A stretch of 64,000 nucleotides of DNA from Castellaniella defragrans (GTDB lineage: Bacteria > Pseudomonadota > Gammaproteobacteria > Burkholderiales > Burkholderiaceae_B), in the NCBI RefSeq assembly GCF_014203015.1, contig NZ_JACHIB010000007.1, positions 150,962 to 214,961 on the forward strand, written 5' to 3'. How positions within the stretch are numbered: position 1 is the stretch's first letter; each line of letters begins with the position of its first letter. The notes under the pieces are model-generated. The model made no database searches and was not told the DNA's origin. It was given only the letters and a program-made list of their open reading frames with translations. The translations under genes were made by a program, and so were the position numbers. Below are positions 36,831-46,289 of the stretch, in pieces.

Positions 36831-37822
36831 GGCCCGTAGAACCCCGTGTCGGGCAGGCGGCCGCCGACGGCTTCGGGGTTGTGCTGCAGGATGAGGCCGT
36901 AGAGGGCTTCGAGGGCGGGCCGCACGGCCCGCGCGTCGCGGCTTTCCAGGCGGGTGACGCGGATCGAGGCTTCGATGGCCTCGACCGGCAGGAAGTCCAG
37001 GTGCTTGTGCACCAGGCGGGCGCATTCGGCCGGCTCGGCCTTGCACCAGCGCGTCGACCGGTCGTAGGCGCGCGTGAAGGCCTCGCCCAGGGCGCGGTCG
37101 CCGGCCACGCCGGCGTTGGCCATGATGCCGGCCTGGGGCAGGTCGGGATGGGCCGGGAAGGTGCCGCGCCAGGCCTCTTCCAGGCTCTGCACGCGGTGCA
37201 GCGCCGCGCCGCCCCGGCGGGCGTTCTGCGCCAGCAGCAGCGAGACCGAGGGCTCGGGCAGCAGGGCGCTGCGGGCCTCGCCGGTGAGCAGCAGGGCGAT
37301 GGCGTCCTGGGCGTCGCGCGCGTAGCGGATGGCCGGCGCGCGCGCGCCGGTCAGGCCCTGCGCGTCCAGCAGGCGCTCCAGCAGCAGGGCGGGCAGGTCG
37401 CGCTGGAAGGTCGTCAGCAGCGGCTTGCCGGCCAGGTCGGCGACCGTGCGCACGTCCGGGTCGGCGCTGACGAACCACAGCAGCCCCCAGACCGAGACGT
37501 TGAGCAGGCGCACGGGCATGCCGCGGTTGGCCATGATGGCGGGCAGGTTCACGGGCGTGGCGCTGAAGTCCACTTTCTGCTTGGCGAGCAGCACGCGCAA
37601 CTGGTCGGGGCTTTTCCAGTGGCGGAATTCCACGGTGCCGGCCCAGTCCGCCAGGGCGCCGGTCTCGACCATGTGGATGAGCGGAAAACTGACGGCCGCC
37701 GTGGGGCCGGCCAGGACCAGGCGCTCGCGCGGCGCGGCCGAAACCGACAGGCCCATGCCCAGCAGGACGGCCAGCAGGCCCAGCCGCGCCAGGCGGTATG
37801 ATGCTCGAAGGGATTCCCACAT
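36827..37822 (-). CDS. ABC transporter substrate-binding protein (NMT1/SsuA-like)
   Basis: 331 residues with a signal peptide (hydrophobic LGLLAVLLGMGLSVSAA, cleavage near 31). The mature protein has the two-domain NMT1/SsuA form (LAGPTAAVSFPLIHMVETG at the start, VDFSATPVNLPAIMANRG). It is the first gene of the operon binding protein-permease-ATPase-TonB receptor. The ligand is unknown; classic family members bind sulfonates, nitrate or pyrimidines, whereas the receptor and Fur-like box point to metal uptake. Confidence 0.88.
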   Translation of the reverse strand: MWESLRASYRLARLGLLAVLLGMGLSVSAAPRERLVLAGPTAAVSFPLIHMVETGALADWAGTVEFRHWKSPDQLRVLLAKQKVDFSATPVNLPAIMANRGMPVRLLNVSVWGLLWFVSADPDVRTVADLAGKPLLTTFQRDLPALLLERLLDAQGLTGARAPAIRYARDAQDAIALLLTGEARSALLPEPSVSLLLAQNARRGGAALHRVQSLEEAWRGTFPAHPDLPQAGIMANAGVAGDRALGEAFTRAYDRSTRWCKAEPAECARLVHKHLDFLPVEAIEASIRVTRLESRDARAVRPALEALYGLILQHNPEAVGGRLPDTGFYGP

Positions 37823-37827
37823 AACTG

Positions 37828-37846
37828 AATGCGAATTATTATCAAT
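37828..37846 (-). promoter_or_regulatory. Fur-box-like site between ABC operon and Crp-like gene
   Basis: Reads ATTGATAATAATTCGCATT on the minus strand. I count 16 of 19 positions shared with the A/T-rich Fur pattern AATGATAATAATTATCATT. It lies just upstream of both divergent genes, in a spacer of only 58 bp. Confidence 0.55.
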
Positions 37847-37880
37847 CTCGCATCGTCGCATTCCGAATCGCTCAACGCAA

Positions 37881-38585
37881 ATGACAAAAGTCAATCCGAC
37901 CGAGGATTCTCCCGCCCGGGTGCTAGGGCATCCGCTGTTCCGGGACGCGCCGCCGGAGGTGGTGCGCCTGCTGCTGCGCGACGCCGCGATCCTGCACGTC
38001 GAGGACGGCGACCTGCTGTTCCGGGAAGGCGAGGACGCCGTCGAATACCTGTACGTCCTGAGCGGGGGCATCGAGGTGCTGCGCCACACCCAGGACGGCC
38101 AGGAGCGCGTGTTCCACATCTTCCGCGCCGGCCAGCTGCTGGCGGAGACGGCCATGTTCATGACCCACGGCCGCTACCCGATGCACGCCCGGGCGCATGG
38201 CGACGCGATCGCGCTGTGCCTGAAGCGGGCCGGCCTGCAGGCGGCCTGCCGCGCCTGGCCCGACCTGGCCATGCGGCTGCTGGCGCGCCTGAGCGACCGG
38301 GTCTACCAGCGGGTCAACGAGGTGGAATGGTTCAGCGACAGCACGGCCGCGCAGCGCCTGGCCGACTACCTGCTGCGCCTGCGGCCGGGCGAGGGATCGT
38401 CCGTGCGCCTGCCCCTGACCCAGCGCCAGCTCGCGGCGCACCTGGGGGTGCGCGCCGAGACCCTGAGCCGGCTGCTGGCCGACTGGGTGGCGCAGGGCCG
38501 CATCGCCGGCGCGCGCCGGGACTGGGTCCTGCTCGATCCGGCCTTCCTCGACGATCTGGCGCAGCCCGCCCGGCGCAGCTTTTGA
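37881..38585 (+). CDS. Crp/Fnr-family transcriptional regulator
   Basis: 234 residues. An N-terminal cyclic-nucleotide-like beta-roll (about 25-135) is followed by a dimer helix and a C-terminal helix-turn-helix (LPLTQRQLAAHLGVRAETLSRLLADW, split over about 175-200). No N-terminal Cys cluster is present, so it is not an oxygen-sensing FNR. It is divergent from the TonB/ABC operon and a likely local regulator of it. The effector ligand is unknown. Confidence 0.9.
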   Translation: MTKVNPTEDSPARVLGHPLFRDAPPEVVRLLLRDAAILHVEDGDLLFREGEDAVEYLYVLSGGIEVLRHTQDGQERVFHIFRAGQLLAETAMFMTHGRYPMHARAHGDAIALCLKRAGLQAACRAWPDLAMRLLARLSDRVYQRVNEVEWFSDSTAAQRLADYLLRLRPGEGSSVRLPLTQRQLAAHLGVRAETLSRLLADWVAQGRIAGARRDWVLLDPAFLDDLAQPARRSF

Positions 38586-38711
38586 CCGCGCGGGCCGATC
38601 CGCGCCCGGCGCGCCCCAATACCCGCATTCGACGTGCGCGTGTCCGGCCCGCCGGCGCGGAGAAGTCTTAAACTGAAAGATTCCCCACCGACTTCCCGAA
38701 AGGATCCCGCC

Positions 38712-40400
38712 ATGGCCAAACCGCTGCGTTCCTCGAACATCACCCAGGGCGTCGCCCGGGCGCCGAACCGATCGATGTATTACGCGCTCGGCTACACGGA
38801 GGCCGATTTCGACAAGCCCATGATCGGCATCGCCAACGGCCAGAGCACCATCACGCCGTGCAACAGCGGCCTGCAGCCGCTGGCCGACGCGGCCGCCGCC
38901 GCCATCAAGGAAGCGGGCGGCAATCCCCAGATGTTCGGCACCCCGACGATCTCCGACGGCATGGCCATGGGCACGGAAGGCATGAAATATTCCCTGGTGT
39001 CGCGCGAAGTCATCGCCGACTGCGTGGAGACCTGCGTCCAGGGCCAGTGGATGGACGGCGTACTGGTGATCGGCGGCTGCGACAAGAACATGCCCGGCGG
39101 CATGATGGGCATGCTGCGCGCCAACGTGCCGTCCATCTACGTCTACGGCGGCACCATCCTGCCGGGCAGCTACTGCGGCCAGGACCTGAACATCGTTAGC
39201 GTCTTCGAGGCCGTGGGCGAGCACGCGGCCGGGCGCATGTCCGAAGTCGAGCTGCACAACATCGAGACCCACGCCATCCCCTGCAGCGGCTCCTGTGGCG
39301 GCATGTACACGGCCAACACCATGAGCTCGGCCTTCGAGGTCCTGGGCATGAGCCTGCCGTATTCTTCCACCATGGCCAACGTGCACCAGGAAAAGATCGA
39401 TTCCGCCGCCGAATCGGCCCGCGTGCTGCTCAAGGCCGTCGAGCTCGACCTGAAACCGCGCGACATCGTCACGCGCGAGTCCATCGAGAACGCCGTGGCC
39501 GTCATCATGGCCACCGGCGGCTCGACCAATGCGGTGCTGCACATCCTGGCGATCGCGCACGCCGCCGGGGTCGAATGGACCATCGACGACTTCGAGCGCG
39601 TGCGCCGCCGCGTGCCGGTCATCTGCGACCTGAAGCCCAGCGGCAAGTACCTGGTGGTGGATTTCCACCAGGCGGGCGGCGTCCCGCAGGTCATGAAGCT
39701 GCTGCTGAACGCCGGCCTGCTGCACGGCGACTGCATCACCATCACCGGCAAGACCATCGCCGAGACCCTGGCCGGCGTGCCCGACGCGCCGCGCGCCGAC
39801 CAGGACGTGATCCGTCCGCTGGACCAGGCCCTGTACCCCGAAGGCCACCTGGCCATCCTCAAGGGCAATCTGGCGGAACTCGGCGCCGTGGCCAAGATCA
39901 CCGGCCTGAAGAATCCGGCGATCACCGGCCCGGCGCGGGTGTTCGACGACGAGCCCTCCGCCATGGACGCCATCCTGGCCGGCACGATTCATGCGGGCGA
40001 CGTGATGGTGCTGCGCTACCTGGGGCCCAAGGGCGGCCCGGGCATGCCGGAAATGCTCGCGCCGACCAGCGCCCTGGTGGGCGAAGGCCTGGGCGATTCG
40101 GTGGGCCTGATCACCGACGGCCGCTTTTCGGGCGGCACCTGGGGCATGGTCGTGGGCCACGTCGCGCCCGAGGCCGCCGTGGGCGGCACCATCGCGCTGG
40201 TCGAGGAAGGCGATTCCATCACCATCGACGCCCACCGCCAGCTGCTGCAGCTGAACGTGCCCGACGACGTCCTGGCCGCCCGGCGCGCCGCGTGGACGCC
40301 GCCCGCGCCGCGCTACACGCGCGGGGTGCAGGCCAAGTTCGCCTTCAACTGTTCCGACGCCAGCACCGGCGCGGTGCTGGACCGCTTCGAGGATCGCTGA
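38712..40400 (+). CDS. ilvD: dihydroxy-acid dehydratase, short [2Fe-2S] type
   Basis: 562 residues. Cys residues in [18 protein letters not shown] and [16 protein letters not shown] provide the three ligands typical of the oxygen-stable [2Fe-2S] DHAD branch; [19 protein letters not shown] is the conserved substrate-binding segment. AAAGGA precedes the ATG at 38712. It makes branched-chain 2-keto acids and is functionally redundant with the long enzyme at 31323 but differs in cofactor. A sugar-acid dehydratase role is less likely given the close fit to DHAD. Confidence 0.92.
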   Translation: MAKPLRSSNITQGVARAPNRSMYYALGYTEADFDKPMIGIANGQSTITPCNSGLQPLADAAAAAIKEAGGNPQMFGTPTISDGMAMGTEGMKYSLVSREVIADCVETCVQGQWMDGVLVIGGCDKNMPGGMMGMLRANVPSIYVYGGTILPGSYCGQDLNIVSVFEAVGEHAAGRMSEVELHNIETHAIPCSGSCGGMYTANTMSSAFEVLGMSLPYSSTMANVHQEKIDSAAESARVLLKAVELDLKPRDIVTRESIENAVAVIMATGGSTNAVLHILAIAHAAGVEWTIDDFERVRRRVPVICDLKPSGKYLVVDFHQAGGVPQVMKLLLNAGLLHGDCITITGKTIAETLAGVPDAPRADQDVIRPLDQALYPEGHLAILKGNLAELGAVAKITGLKNPAITGPARVFDDEPSAMDAILAGTIHAGDVMVLRYLGPKGGPGMPEMLAPTSALVGEGLGDSVGLITDGRFSGGTWGMVVGHVAPEAAVGGTIALVEEGDSITIDAHRQLLQLNVPDDVLAARRAAWTPPAPRYTRGVQAKFAFNCSDASTGAVLDRFEDR

Positions 40401-40460
40401 AACGAGAACCGCCGGAGAGAACCGCCGAGGATGCGCTGAATGGAAGACCGTTGGATCCGG

Positions 40461-40535
40461 AACCGCCGGATCGAGGATCGCCAAGAACCGCCGGATAGAG
40501 GATCGCCAAGAACCGCCGGATCGAAGACCGTCGAA
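40461..40535. repeat. 25-bp tandem repeat, three copies
   Basis: Units start at 40461, 40486 and 40511: AACCGCCGGATCGAGGATCGCCAAG with 1 change in the second copy and several in the third. Shorter partial copies (AACCGCCGGAG, AACCGCCGAGGAT) precede it. It fills most of the spacer between ilvD and nadE. Confidence 0.85.
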
Positions 40536-40551
40536 TTTCAAGGACCGCCGC

Positions 40552-41379
40552 ATGAATGACGAGCAACGCGCCCTGCAACTGCACATCCGCCTCGCCCTGG
40601 GCGTGGCGGACACCTTCGACGCCCAGGCCGAGGTCGAGCGGCGGGTGGAATTCCTGGCCGAACTGCTGCGCGCCACCGGCGCCCGCGCCCTGGTGCTGGG
40701 CATCAGCGGCGGGGTCGATTCCCTGACGGCGGGCTGCCTGGCGCAGCGGGCCGTGGAACGGGTGCGCGCGCAGGGCGGAGACGCCCGCTTCGTGGCCATG
40801 CGGCTGCCCTATGGCGTCCAGCTCGACGAGGCCGACGCCCAGGCGGGCCTGGCGGTGATCCGGCCCGACGAGACCCTGGCCGTGGACGTGCGCCCGGCCT
40901 CGGACGCGATGCTGGATTCGGTGCGGGCTTCCGGCCTGGCCTTCCGCGACGCCGCCCAGCAGGATTTCCTGCACGGCAACATCAAGGCCCGCCAGCGCAT
41001 GATCGCGCAGTACGCCGTGGCCGGGGCGCGCGGCGGGCTGGTGGTGGGCACCGACCACGCCGCCGAGGCCCTGATGGGCTTCTTCACCAAGTTCGGCGAC
41101 GGCGCGGCCGATGTCACGCCGCTGGCGGGGCTGAACAAGCGCCGCGTGCGGGCGCTGGCCGCCGCCATGGGCGCTCCCCATGCGCTGGTGTTCAAGGTCC
41201 CCACGGCCGACCTGGAACTGCTCAAGCCGCTCAAGCCCGACGAAGAGGCCTTCGGCGTCAGCTACGAGCAGATCGACGATTTCCTGGAAGGCCGGGACGT
41301 CGCGCCGGAAGCCTTCGACATCATCGTGTCCACCTGGCGGCGCAGCGCCCACAAGCGCGCCCTGCCCATCGCCCCCTGA
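40552..41379 (+). CDS. nadE: ammonia-dependent NAD+ synthetase
   Basis: 275 residues. The ATP pyrophosphatase P-loop SGGVDS is at about 52-57, and [20 protein letters not shown] is the NaAD/ATP-site signature. No glutaminase domain is present, so ammonia is the donor. It makes NAD+ from deamido-NAD+. AAGGA sits 7 nt before the ATG. The gene follows the short ilvD across the repeat-filled spacer. Confidence 0.95.
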   Translation: MNDEQRALQLHIRLALGVADTFDAQAEVERRVEFLAELLRATGARALVLGISGGVDSLTAGCLAQRAVERVRAQGGDARFVAMRLPYGVQLDEADAQAGLAVIRPDETLAVDVRPASDAMLDSVRASGLAFRDAAQQDFLHGNIKARQRMIAQYAVAGARGGLVVGTDHAAEALMGFFTKFGDGAADVTPLAGLNKRRVRALAAAMGAPHALVFKVPTADLELLKPLKPDEEAFGVSYEQIDDFLEGRDVAPEAFDIIVSTWRRSAHKRALPIAP

Positions 41380-41487
41380 GATCCCGGCCCCGGGATCCCG
41401 CTCGGGCGTCCCGCGGGGCGGCCGGCGAAGCGGGGCGGCCGGCCTGAGGCTGGACGCGGCCGGCCCGGCGGCCGCTCAGGCGGCCGT

Positions 41488-42483
41488 TCAGGCGGCCGCG
41501 GCCATCGCCCCGGCCGTGATCTCGTAGGACCGCAGGCGGGCCGCGTGGTCGTGCATGTTGCAGGTGATCATCAGCTCGTCGGCCCCGGTGCGCGCCACGA
41601 AGGCGCCGATCTGCGCGGCGACGGTGTCCGGCGAACCGATGGCGGCGCAGGCCAGGATCTGGTCCAGCAGCGCCCGGGCGGGCGGCGGCAGGGATTCCAG
41701 GTAGCCCTCGACGGGGCGCGGCAGCAGCCCCGGCCGGCCGGTGCGCAGGTTGACGAAGGACTGCTGCCAGGAGGTCGCCAGGAAGCGCGCCTGATCGTCC
41801 GTGTCGGCGGCGAACACATTGAAGCCCAGCATCACGTAGGGCCGGTCCAGGTGGCGCGAGGGCCGGAAATGGCGCCGGTACAGGGCGATGGCGTCCATCA
41901 TCTGCGCCGGCGCGAAATGCGAGGCGAAGGCGTAGGGCAGGCCCATCAGGGCGGCCAGCTGCGCGCCGAACAGGCTGGACCCCAGGATCCAGACCGGCAC
42001 CCTGCAGCCCGCGCCGGGCACGGCGCGCACCGGCCCGCGGCCCTCGAAATAGTCCATCAGCTCGGCCACGTCGCGCGGGAAGGCGTCGGGATCCGAATCC
42101 AGCGTGCGGCGCAGCGCCCGCGCGGTGGCCTGGTCCGACCCGGGCGCCCGCCCCAGGCCCAGGTCGATGCGGCCGGGATACAGGGTTTCCAGCGTGCCGA
42201 ACTGCTCGGCGATCACCAGCGGCGAATGGTTGGGCAGCATGATGCCGCCCGCGCCCACGCGGATGCGCGCGGTGGCCGCCGCGACGTGGCCGATCAGCAC
42301 GGCGGTGGCCGCGCTGGCGATGCCGGGCATGCCGTGGTGTTCCGCCATCCAGTAGCGCCGGTAGCCCAGGGATTCGGCGTGGCGGGCGAGGTCGGCGGTG
42401 TGGGCGTAGGATTCGGCCGCGCCGCCGCCTTCGGCGATGGGGGCCAGGTCCAGGACCGAGAACGGGATCGAAGTGCGCCTCAT
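41488..42483 (-). CDS. luciferase-like (LLM class) flavin-dependent oxidoreductase
   Basis: 331 residues, TIM-barrel LLM family: [40 protein letters not shown] and [15 protein letters not shown] are family hallmarks. Such proteins use reduced flavin for monooxygenation or related reactions; the substrate is unknown. It overlaps the upstream thioesterase gene by 4 bp, so both are probably co-translated. Confidence 0.92.
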   Translation of the reverse strand: MRRTSIPFSVLDLAPIAEGGGAAESYAHTADLARHAESLGYRRYWMAEHHGMPGIASAATAVLIGHVAAATARIRVGAGGIMLPNHSPLVIAEQFGTLETLYPGRIDLGLGRAPGSDQATARALRRTLDSDPDAFPRDVAELMDYFEGRGPVRAVPGAGCRVPVWILGSSLFGAQLAALMGLPYAFASHFAPAQMMDAIALYRRHFRPSRHLDRPYVMLGFNVFAADTDDQARFLATSWQQSFVNLRTGRPGLLPRPVEGYLESLPPPARALLDQILACAAIGSPDTVAAQIGAFVARTGADELMITCNMHDHAARLRSYEITAGAMAAAA

Positions 42484-42938
42484 GCGGGTTCCGGCAGATT
42501 GATGAGGGTTTGCTGCATCAGCGCCACCGGCGTCTTCTCGCCCGCGCTCAGGGCGTAGACGTCGATCTGGGCGATGGTCAGCGTGCGGCCCGCGCGGACG
42601 ACCCGGCCGACGGCCTCCAGGGATTCGCCCTGCGCGGGGGCCAGCAGGTTGATCTTGAATTCGACCGACAGCACCGTGTGGCCCAGCGGCGCGCGCGTCA
42701 TGGCGGCGAAGCCGCCGGCGGCGTCGGCGATCGCGGCCGTCGCGCCGGCGTGGAAATAGCCCAGGTGCTGGGTCAGGTCGGGGCCGTAGGGCAGGTGGAT
42801 GTGGACCCGGCCCGGGGCGACGTCGCCCAGGCGCGCGCCCAGCTGGCGCATCAGGCCGGAGCGGTCGAAGCTGTCCCGGATGCGGGCGTGCAGGGCGGCG
42901 GAGTCGGGCGTGTCGGGCGCGGCGTTCTGTGGCGTCAT
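42480..42938 (-). CDS. PaaI-family hotdog-fold thioesterase
   Basis: 152 residues. The hotdog motif [21 protein letters not shown] (a variant of HGG...D) lies near residue 55, and the preceding segment matches acyl-CoA thioesterases of the PaaI/YiiD type. It is the first gene of a two-gene minus operon with the LLM oxidoreductase. The acyl-CoA substrate is not inferable. Confidence 0.88.
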   Translation of the reverse strand: MTPQNAAPDTPDSAALHARIRDSFDRSGLMRQLGARLGDVAPGRVHIHLPYGPDLTQHLGYFHAGATAAIADAAGGFAAMTRAPLGHTVLSVEFKINLLAPAQGESLEAVGRVVRAGRTLTIAQIDVYALSAGEKTPVALMQQTLINLPEPA

Positions 42939-42998
42939 GAGCGGTCCTGTATAGTCGTCAATCGCAAGAATCCAGAGATCGGAAGCAATCCCCGCAGT

Positions 42999-43010
42999 GT
43001 CCTACGATAA
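42999..43010 (-). promoter_or_regulatory. operator-like site G before the EamA gene
   Basis: The minus strand reads TTATCGTAGGAC, 11 of 12 positions of the aldarate-island consensus TYRTCRTAYRAS. It is oriented relative to the downstream gene exactly as sites B (gudD) and F (kdgD); plus-strand TGTCCTACGATAAG versus TGTCATACGACAAC. It may place this permease in the same regulon. Confidence 0.35.
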
Positions 43011-43023
43011 GCCATTTTCCCCC

Positions 43024-43917
43024 ATGTCCCAATACGACCCGGCCCGCGCGCGCGGCCGCGCGTCCGGGCGGCCCGGGCCGGGCATCGGCCTGGCGGTCGG
43101 CCTGGCCGTGGCCGCCATGGTCAGCGTGCAGACCGGCGTGTCGCTGGCCGTGCCGGTGATCCACGACTACGGCGCGCTGTCCACTTCCGGCCTGCGCCTG
43201 TGCTGGGCCGCGCTGGCGCTGCTGCTGTTCGTGCGCCCGCCGCTGCACCGCTACGGCGCCGCCCAGTGGCGGGCGGCCCTGGTGCTGGGGACGGCCATGG
43301 CCGTCATGTCCCTGGCCTTCTTCCTGGCGATCGAGCGCCTGCCCCAGCACCTGACCGTGGCGCTGGAGTTCTGCGGGCCGCTGGCGGTGGCGGCGCTGGG
43401 CGCGCGCGGCTGGCGCGCCCTGGCCTGGCCGCTGCTGGCGGCCGCCGGGATCGGGCTGCTGGTGTCGGGCGACGCCCACGCGGCCGGCGGCGCCGATCCG
43501 GCCGGCATCGCCTACGCCCTGCTGGCGGCGGCCGGCTGGGGCGTCTACATCGTCATGATGAAGAGGATCGGCCCCGCGTTTCCCGGCCTGCAGGGGCTGA
43601 CCGTCTCGCTGGCGGTCGCGGCGCTGCTGTCCCTGCCCTTCGCGGCGGGCGAGGCCGGCACGATCCGCTTTCCCTGGGAGCAGCTCGCCTTCACGGCGGG
43701 CCTGGCGGTGCTGGTGCCGCTGGTGCCCTACATCCTGGAGATCACCGCCCTGCGACGCATGCCGGCCGCCACGTTCGGCGTGCTGATGAGCCTGGAGCCG
43801 GCCGTGGGCGCGACGGCCGGCTGGATCTTCCTGAGCCAGGGCATGAGCGCGGGCCAGATGCTGGGCACCGGCCTGGTGGTCGCCGCCAGCGTCGGGGTGG
43901 TGCGGGCACGGCGCTAG
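43024..43917 (+). CDS. EamA-family exporter (RhtA-like)
   Basis: About 297 residues from ATG 43024, ten membrane helices in two repeats (VALEFCGPLAVAALGARG; MSLEPAVGATAGWIFL), as in the threonine/homoserine exporter RhtA. A GTG at 42997 would add nine residues but overlaps the operator-like site, so the ATG is preferred; neither has a strong ribosome site. The substrate is probably an amino acid or small metabolite. Confidence 0.85.
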   Translation: MSQYDPARARGRASGRPGPGIGLAVGLAVAAMVSVQTGVSLAVPVIHDYGALSTSGLRLCWAALALLLFVRPPLHRYGAAQWRAALVLGTAMAVMSLAFFLAIERLPQHLTVALEFCGPLAVAALGARGWRALAWPLLAAAGIGLLVSGDAHAAGGADPAGIAYALLAAAGWGVYIVMMKRIGPAFPGLQGLTVSLAVAALLSLPFAAGEAGTIRFPWEQLAFTAGLAVLVPLVPYILEITALRRMPAATFGVLMSLEPAVGATAGWIFLSQGMSAGQMLGTGLVVAASVGVVRARR

Positions 43918-43933
43918 GCGGACCGGGATCGAT

Positions 43934-43959
43934 GGAACTCGCGGTACGATCCGGTTACT
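43934..43959 (+). promoter_or_regulatory. ECF-type promoter motif GGAACT-N14-GTTACT
   Basis: GGAACT (43934-43939), 14 nt, then GTTACT (43954-43959), 62 bp upstream of the first gene of the MFS-to-PP2C operon. The same two blocks with identical spacing occur before the T3SS effector gene at 53983. The GGAAC-type -35 is typical of ECF sigma factors; a HrpL/BtrS-like factor is a candidate. Confidence 0.6.
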
Positions 43960-44021
43960 GAAGCGCTTTCCCTTTCACCCTCCCGCGCACCGGGTGCTTC
44001 CCGGACACCCAGGCCCGTTCC

Positions 44022-46289
44022 ATGCGATTTCCGCTGATCCCGGCATTCCTGTTCAGTCTGCTGATCGCCCTGTGCCTGGCTGCCGGCACCTGGATGACGG
44101 AGGGGTCGCTGCTCAAGGCCTACCGCGGGATCCTCGAATCGCGCTTCGCCATCGCGCTGGACCGCGCCGCCGCGGGCGCCACGCACGCCGCGGCGCTGGG
44201 CGTGGGGCTCGACAGCCAGGAAGAGACCCTGGGCGCCGCCCTGCGGCGCGAACTCGACCTGGATCCCGGCATCCTCGGCATGGCCGTCGACGATGCCCGC
44301 GACCGGCGGCTGTACGGCGCAGGCGCGGTGCCCGAACCCGCGCCACCCGGCACCCTGCGCCAGACGCTGCTCGACGACCTCGGCCTGCCCATCGGGCGGA
44401 TCCTGCTGCGCTACGATCCGCGCGCCCTGGCCTCGCCCGCGGCGGAAATCCGCCGCGGCATGCGCGGGCATGCCGCGCCCATCGTGGCGGGCGCGGCCCT
44501 GCTGGGCCTGCTGGCGGCGCTGATGCTGCACGGGGGCCGCGCCGGCGCGGGCCGGGGCGCGCGGCTGCGCCTGCCCGTGGCGCTGGCGCTCATCCTGGGG
44601 GGCGGCCTGTTCCTGATCGACCAGCAGGCGCTGCGCATCATCGATCGTACGTTCGATCCCCTGATCGAGAGCAAGGTCGAGTCGATCGGCACCGGCGCCC
44701 GCACGCTGATCGACAAGGCCCTGGACCTGGGGATCCCGCTTGGCCAGCTGCAGGGCGTGCCGGACTATTTCGAGTCCCTGCGGCGGCGCTACCCGGAACT
44801 GGAGCGGATCGAGCTGGACACGGCGCCGGCCGTCCCAGGCGCGGCCGCCCCGGGCAGCCTGCTGCTGCCGGTCCCGGCGCGGGGCCCGGCGGCGGCCACC
44901 CTGGTGGTCACGCCCGATACCCGCCAGGCGGCCGCCCAGATCCACGGTCTGCTGCTGGACACGGCTTTCCTGGGTCTGGTGGCCCTGCTGATCGGCTTCG
45001 AGCTGCTGGCGCTGCTGACGCAGACGGGCGCCTTCAGGCGCGCCGGCGCCGCGGCCGATGCCGGTGCCGGCCCGCCCCCAGCGGCCCGGCAGATCCGCGG
45101 CGTCCTGTTCGTCTTCATGATGGCCGAGGAACTGAACCGGCCGTTCCTGCCCAGCCTGACCGAGCGGCTGCTGCCGGCCGGCGCCGGCTACGCGCCGCTG
45201 CTCGTGAGCCTGCCCATCGTCGTCTTCATGGCCATCGTGGCCCTGGGTCAGATTCCCATGGCGATCTGGTCCGAATCGCTGGGCCGGCGCCGCGGCCTGA
45301 TGCTGGGCGCCGCCATCGCGGGCGCGGGCTACGCCCTGTGCGCCTGGGCCGATTCCTATGCCGGGCTGCTCATGGCCCGCGCGCTGAGCGCCGTGGGCTT
45401 CACCCTGGTCTTCACGTCGGCGCAAGGGCACATCGTCGACCAGCGCGATCCGCAGGCCCGCGCGGCGGGGCTGTCGGTCTTCATCAGCGCCATCCTCACC
45501 GCCGCGCTGTGCGCGCCGCCCATCGGCGGCTTCCTGGCCGAGCATTTCGGCGGCGGCACGGCCTTCCTGGGCGCCGCCGGCCTGTGCCTGGCCGCCCTGG
45601 GCCTGGCGCGGGCGATGATGCCCGCGGCCCGCCCGCATGCCCGGCCGCCCGCCGCGCAGCGGCCGGCCGGCGGCGCGATCGGAGAAGTCTGGCGCATTCC
45701 CGGCCTGCGCTCCCTGCTGCTGGGCTGCGCCGTGCCGGCCAAGCTCCTGCTCACGGCGCTGTGCTTCTTCCTGGTCCCCCTCGTCCTGGCCGGCGAGGGC
45801 CATTCGCTCTCCAGCATCGGCCGCGTCCAGATGATCTATCCCCTGATGATGGTGCTGTTCGTCCCGCTCTTCTCGCGCTGGGGCGAAGCGCCCGGGCGCG
45901 ACGTCCGGGCCGGCAAGATCGTCCTGGGCGGGCTGATCGCCGGCCTGGGCGTGCTGCCGGTCGTGGCCTGGCCCGGCCTGGGCGCGATCATGGCCTTCCT
46001 GGTCCTCCTGGGGCTGGGCCAGGCGCTGTCGATCACGCCCCAGTCCTCGCTGATGGCCATGTACGCCCATCGCGGCCAGGGCCGGCACTCCGCCCGGGTC
46101 CTCGGGCTGTTCCGCCTGGTCGAGCGCGGCGGATCGGCCGCCGGACCCGCCCTGGCGGGCACCCTGCTGGGCCTGCTCGGCCCGGCGCCCACCCTGGCCC
46201 TGTTCGGCCTGTTGACCACCGGCGGCGCCCTGCTCTACGGTTACGGGCAATGGCGCCCCGCCTCCGATGCCTCAGGCAGTCTTTCATGA
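44022..46289 (+). CDS. sensor-MFS hybrid membrane protein
   Basis: 755 residues. The N-terminal half has two units, each a membrane helix followed by a periplasmic domain: helix about 7-25 with domain about 30-150, then helices near 158 and 188 with domain about 205-305, then a helix near 320. The C-terminal half (about 355-750) is a major facilitator domain with ten to twelve helices and the loop MAIWSESLGRRRGLMLG. The periplasmic parts share an LG-[IVL]-x-L core with the other membrane proteins of this operon. It is the first gene of six, linked by 4-bp overlaps to the last gene, a PP2C phosphatase. It is probably a solute-responsive sensor/transporter; the ligand is unknown. Confidence 0.8.
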   Translation: MRFPLIPAFLFSLLIALCLAAGTWMTEGSLLKAYRGILESRFAIALDRAAAGATHAAALGVGLDSQEETLGAALRRELDLDPGILGMAVDDARDRRLYGAGAVPEPAPPGTLRQTLLDDLGLPIGRILLRYDPRALASPAAEIRRGMRGHAAPIVAGAALLGLLAALMLHGGRAGAGRGARLRLPVALALILGGGLFLIDQQALRIIDRTFDPLIESKVESIGTGARTLIDKALDLGIPLGQLQGVPDYFESLRRRYPELERIELDTAPAVPGAAAPGSLLLPVPARGPAAATLVVTPDTRQAAAQIHGLLLDTAFLGLVALLIGFELLALLTQTGAFRRAGAAADAGAGPPPAARQIRGVLFVFMMAEELNRPFLPSLTERLLPAGAGYAPLLVSLPIVVFMAIVALGQIPMAIWSESLGRRRGLMLGAAIAGAGYALCAWADSYAGLLMARALSAVGFTLVFTSAQGHIVDQRDPQARAAGLSVFISAILTAALCAPPIGGFLAEHFGGGTAFLGAAGLCLAALGLARAMMPAARPHARPPAAQRPAGGAIGEVWRIPGLRSLLLGCAVPAKLLLTALCFFLVPLVLAGEGHSLSSIGRVQMIYPLMMVLFVPLFSRWGEAPGRDVRAGKIVLGGLIAGLGVLPVVAWPGLGAIMAFLVLLGLGQALSITPQSSLMAMYAHRGQGRHSARVLGLFRLVERGGSAAGPALAGTLLGLLGPAPTLALFGLLTTGGALLYGYGQWRPASDASGSLS

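Noticed and set aside
43994..46285. Upstream extension of the binding-protein frame across the MFS gene
   Set aside because: The translation is Arg/Pro-rich shadow; the signal peptide and homology begin at 46286.
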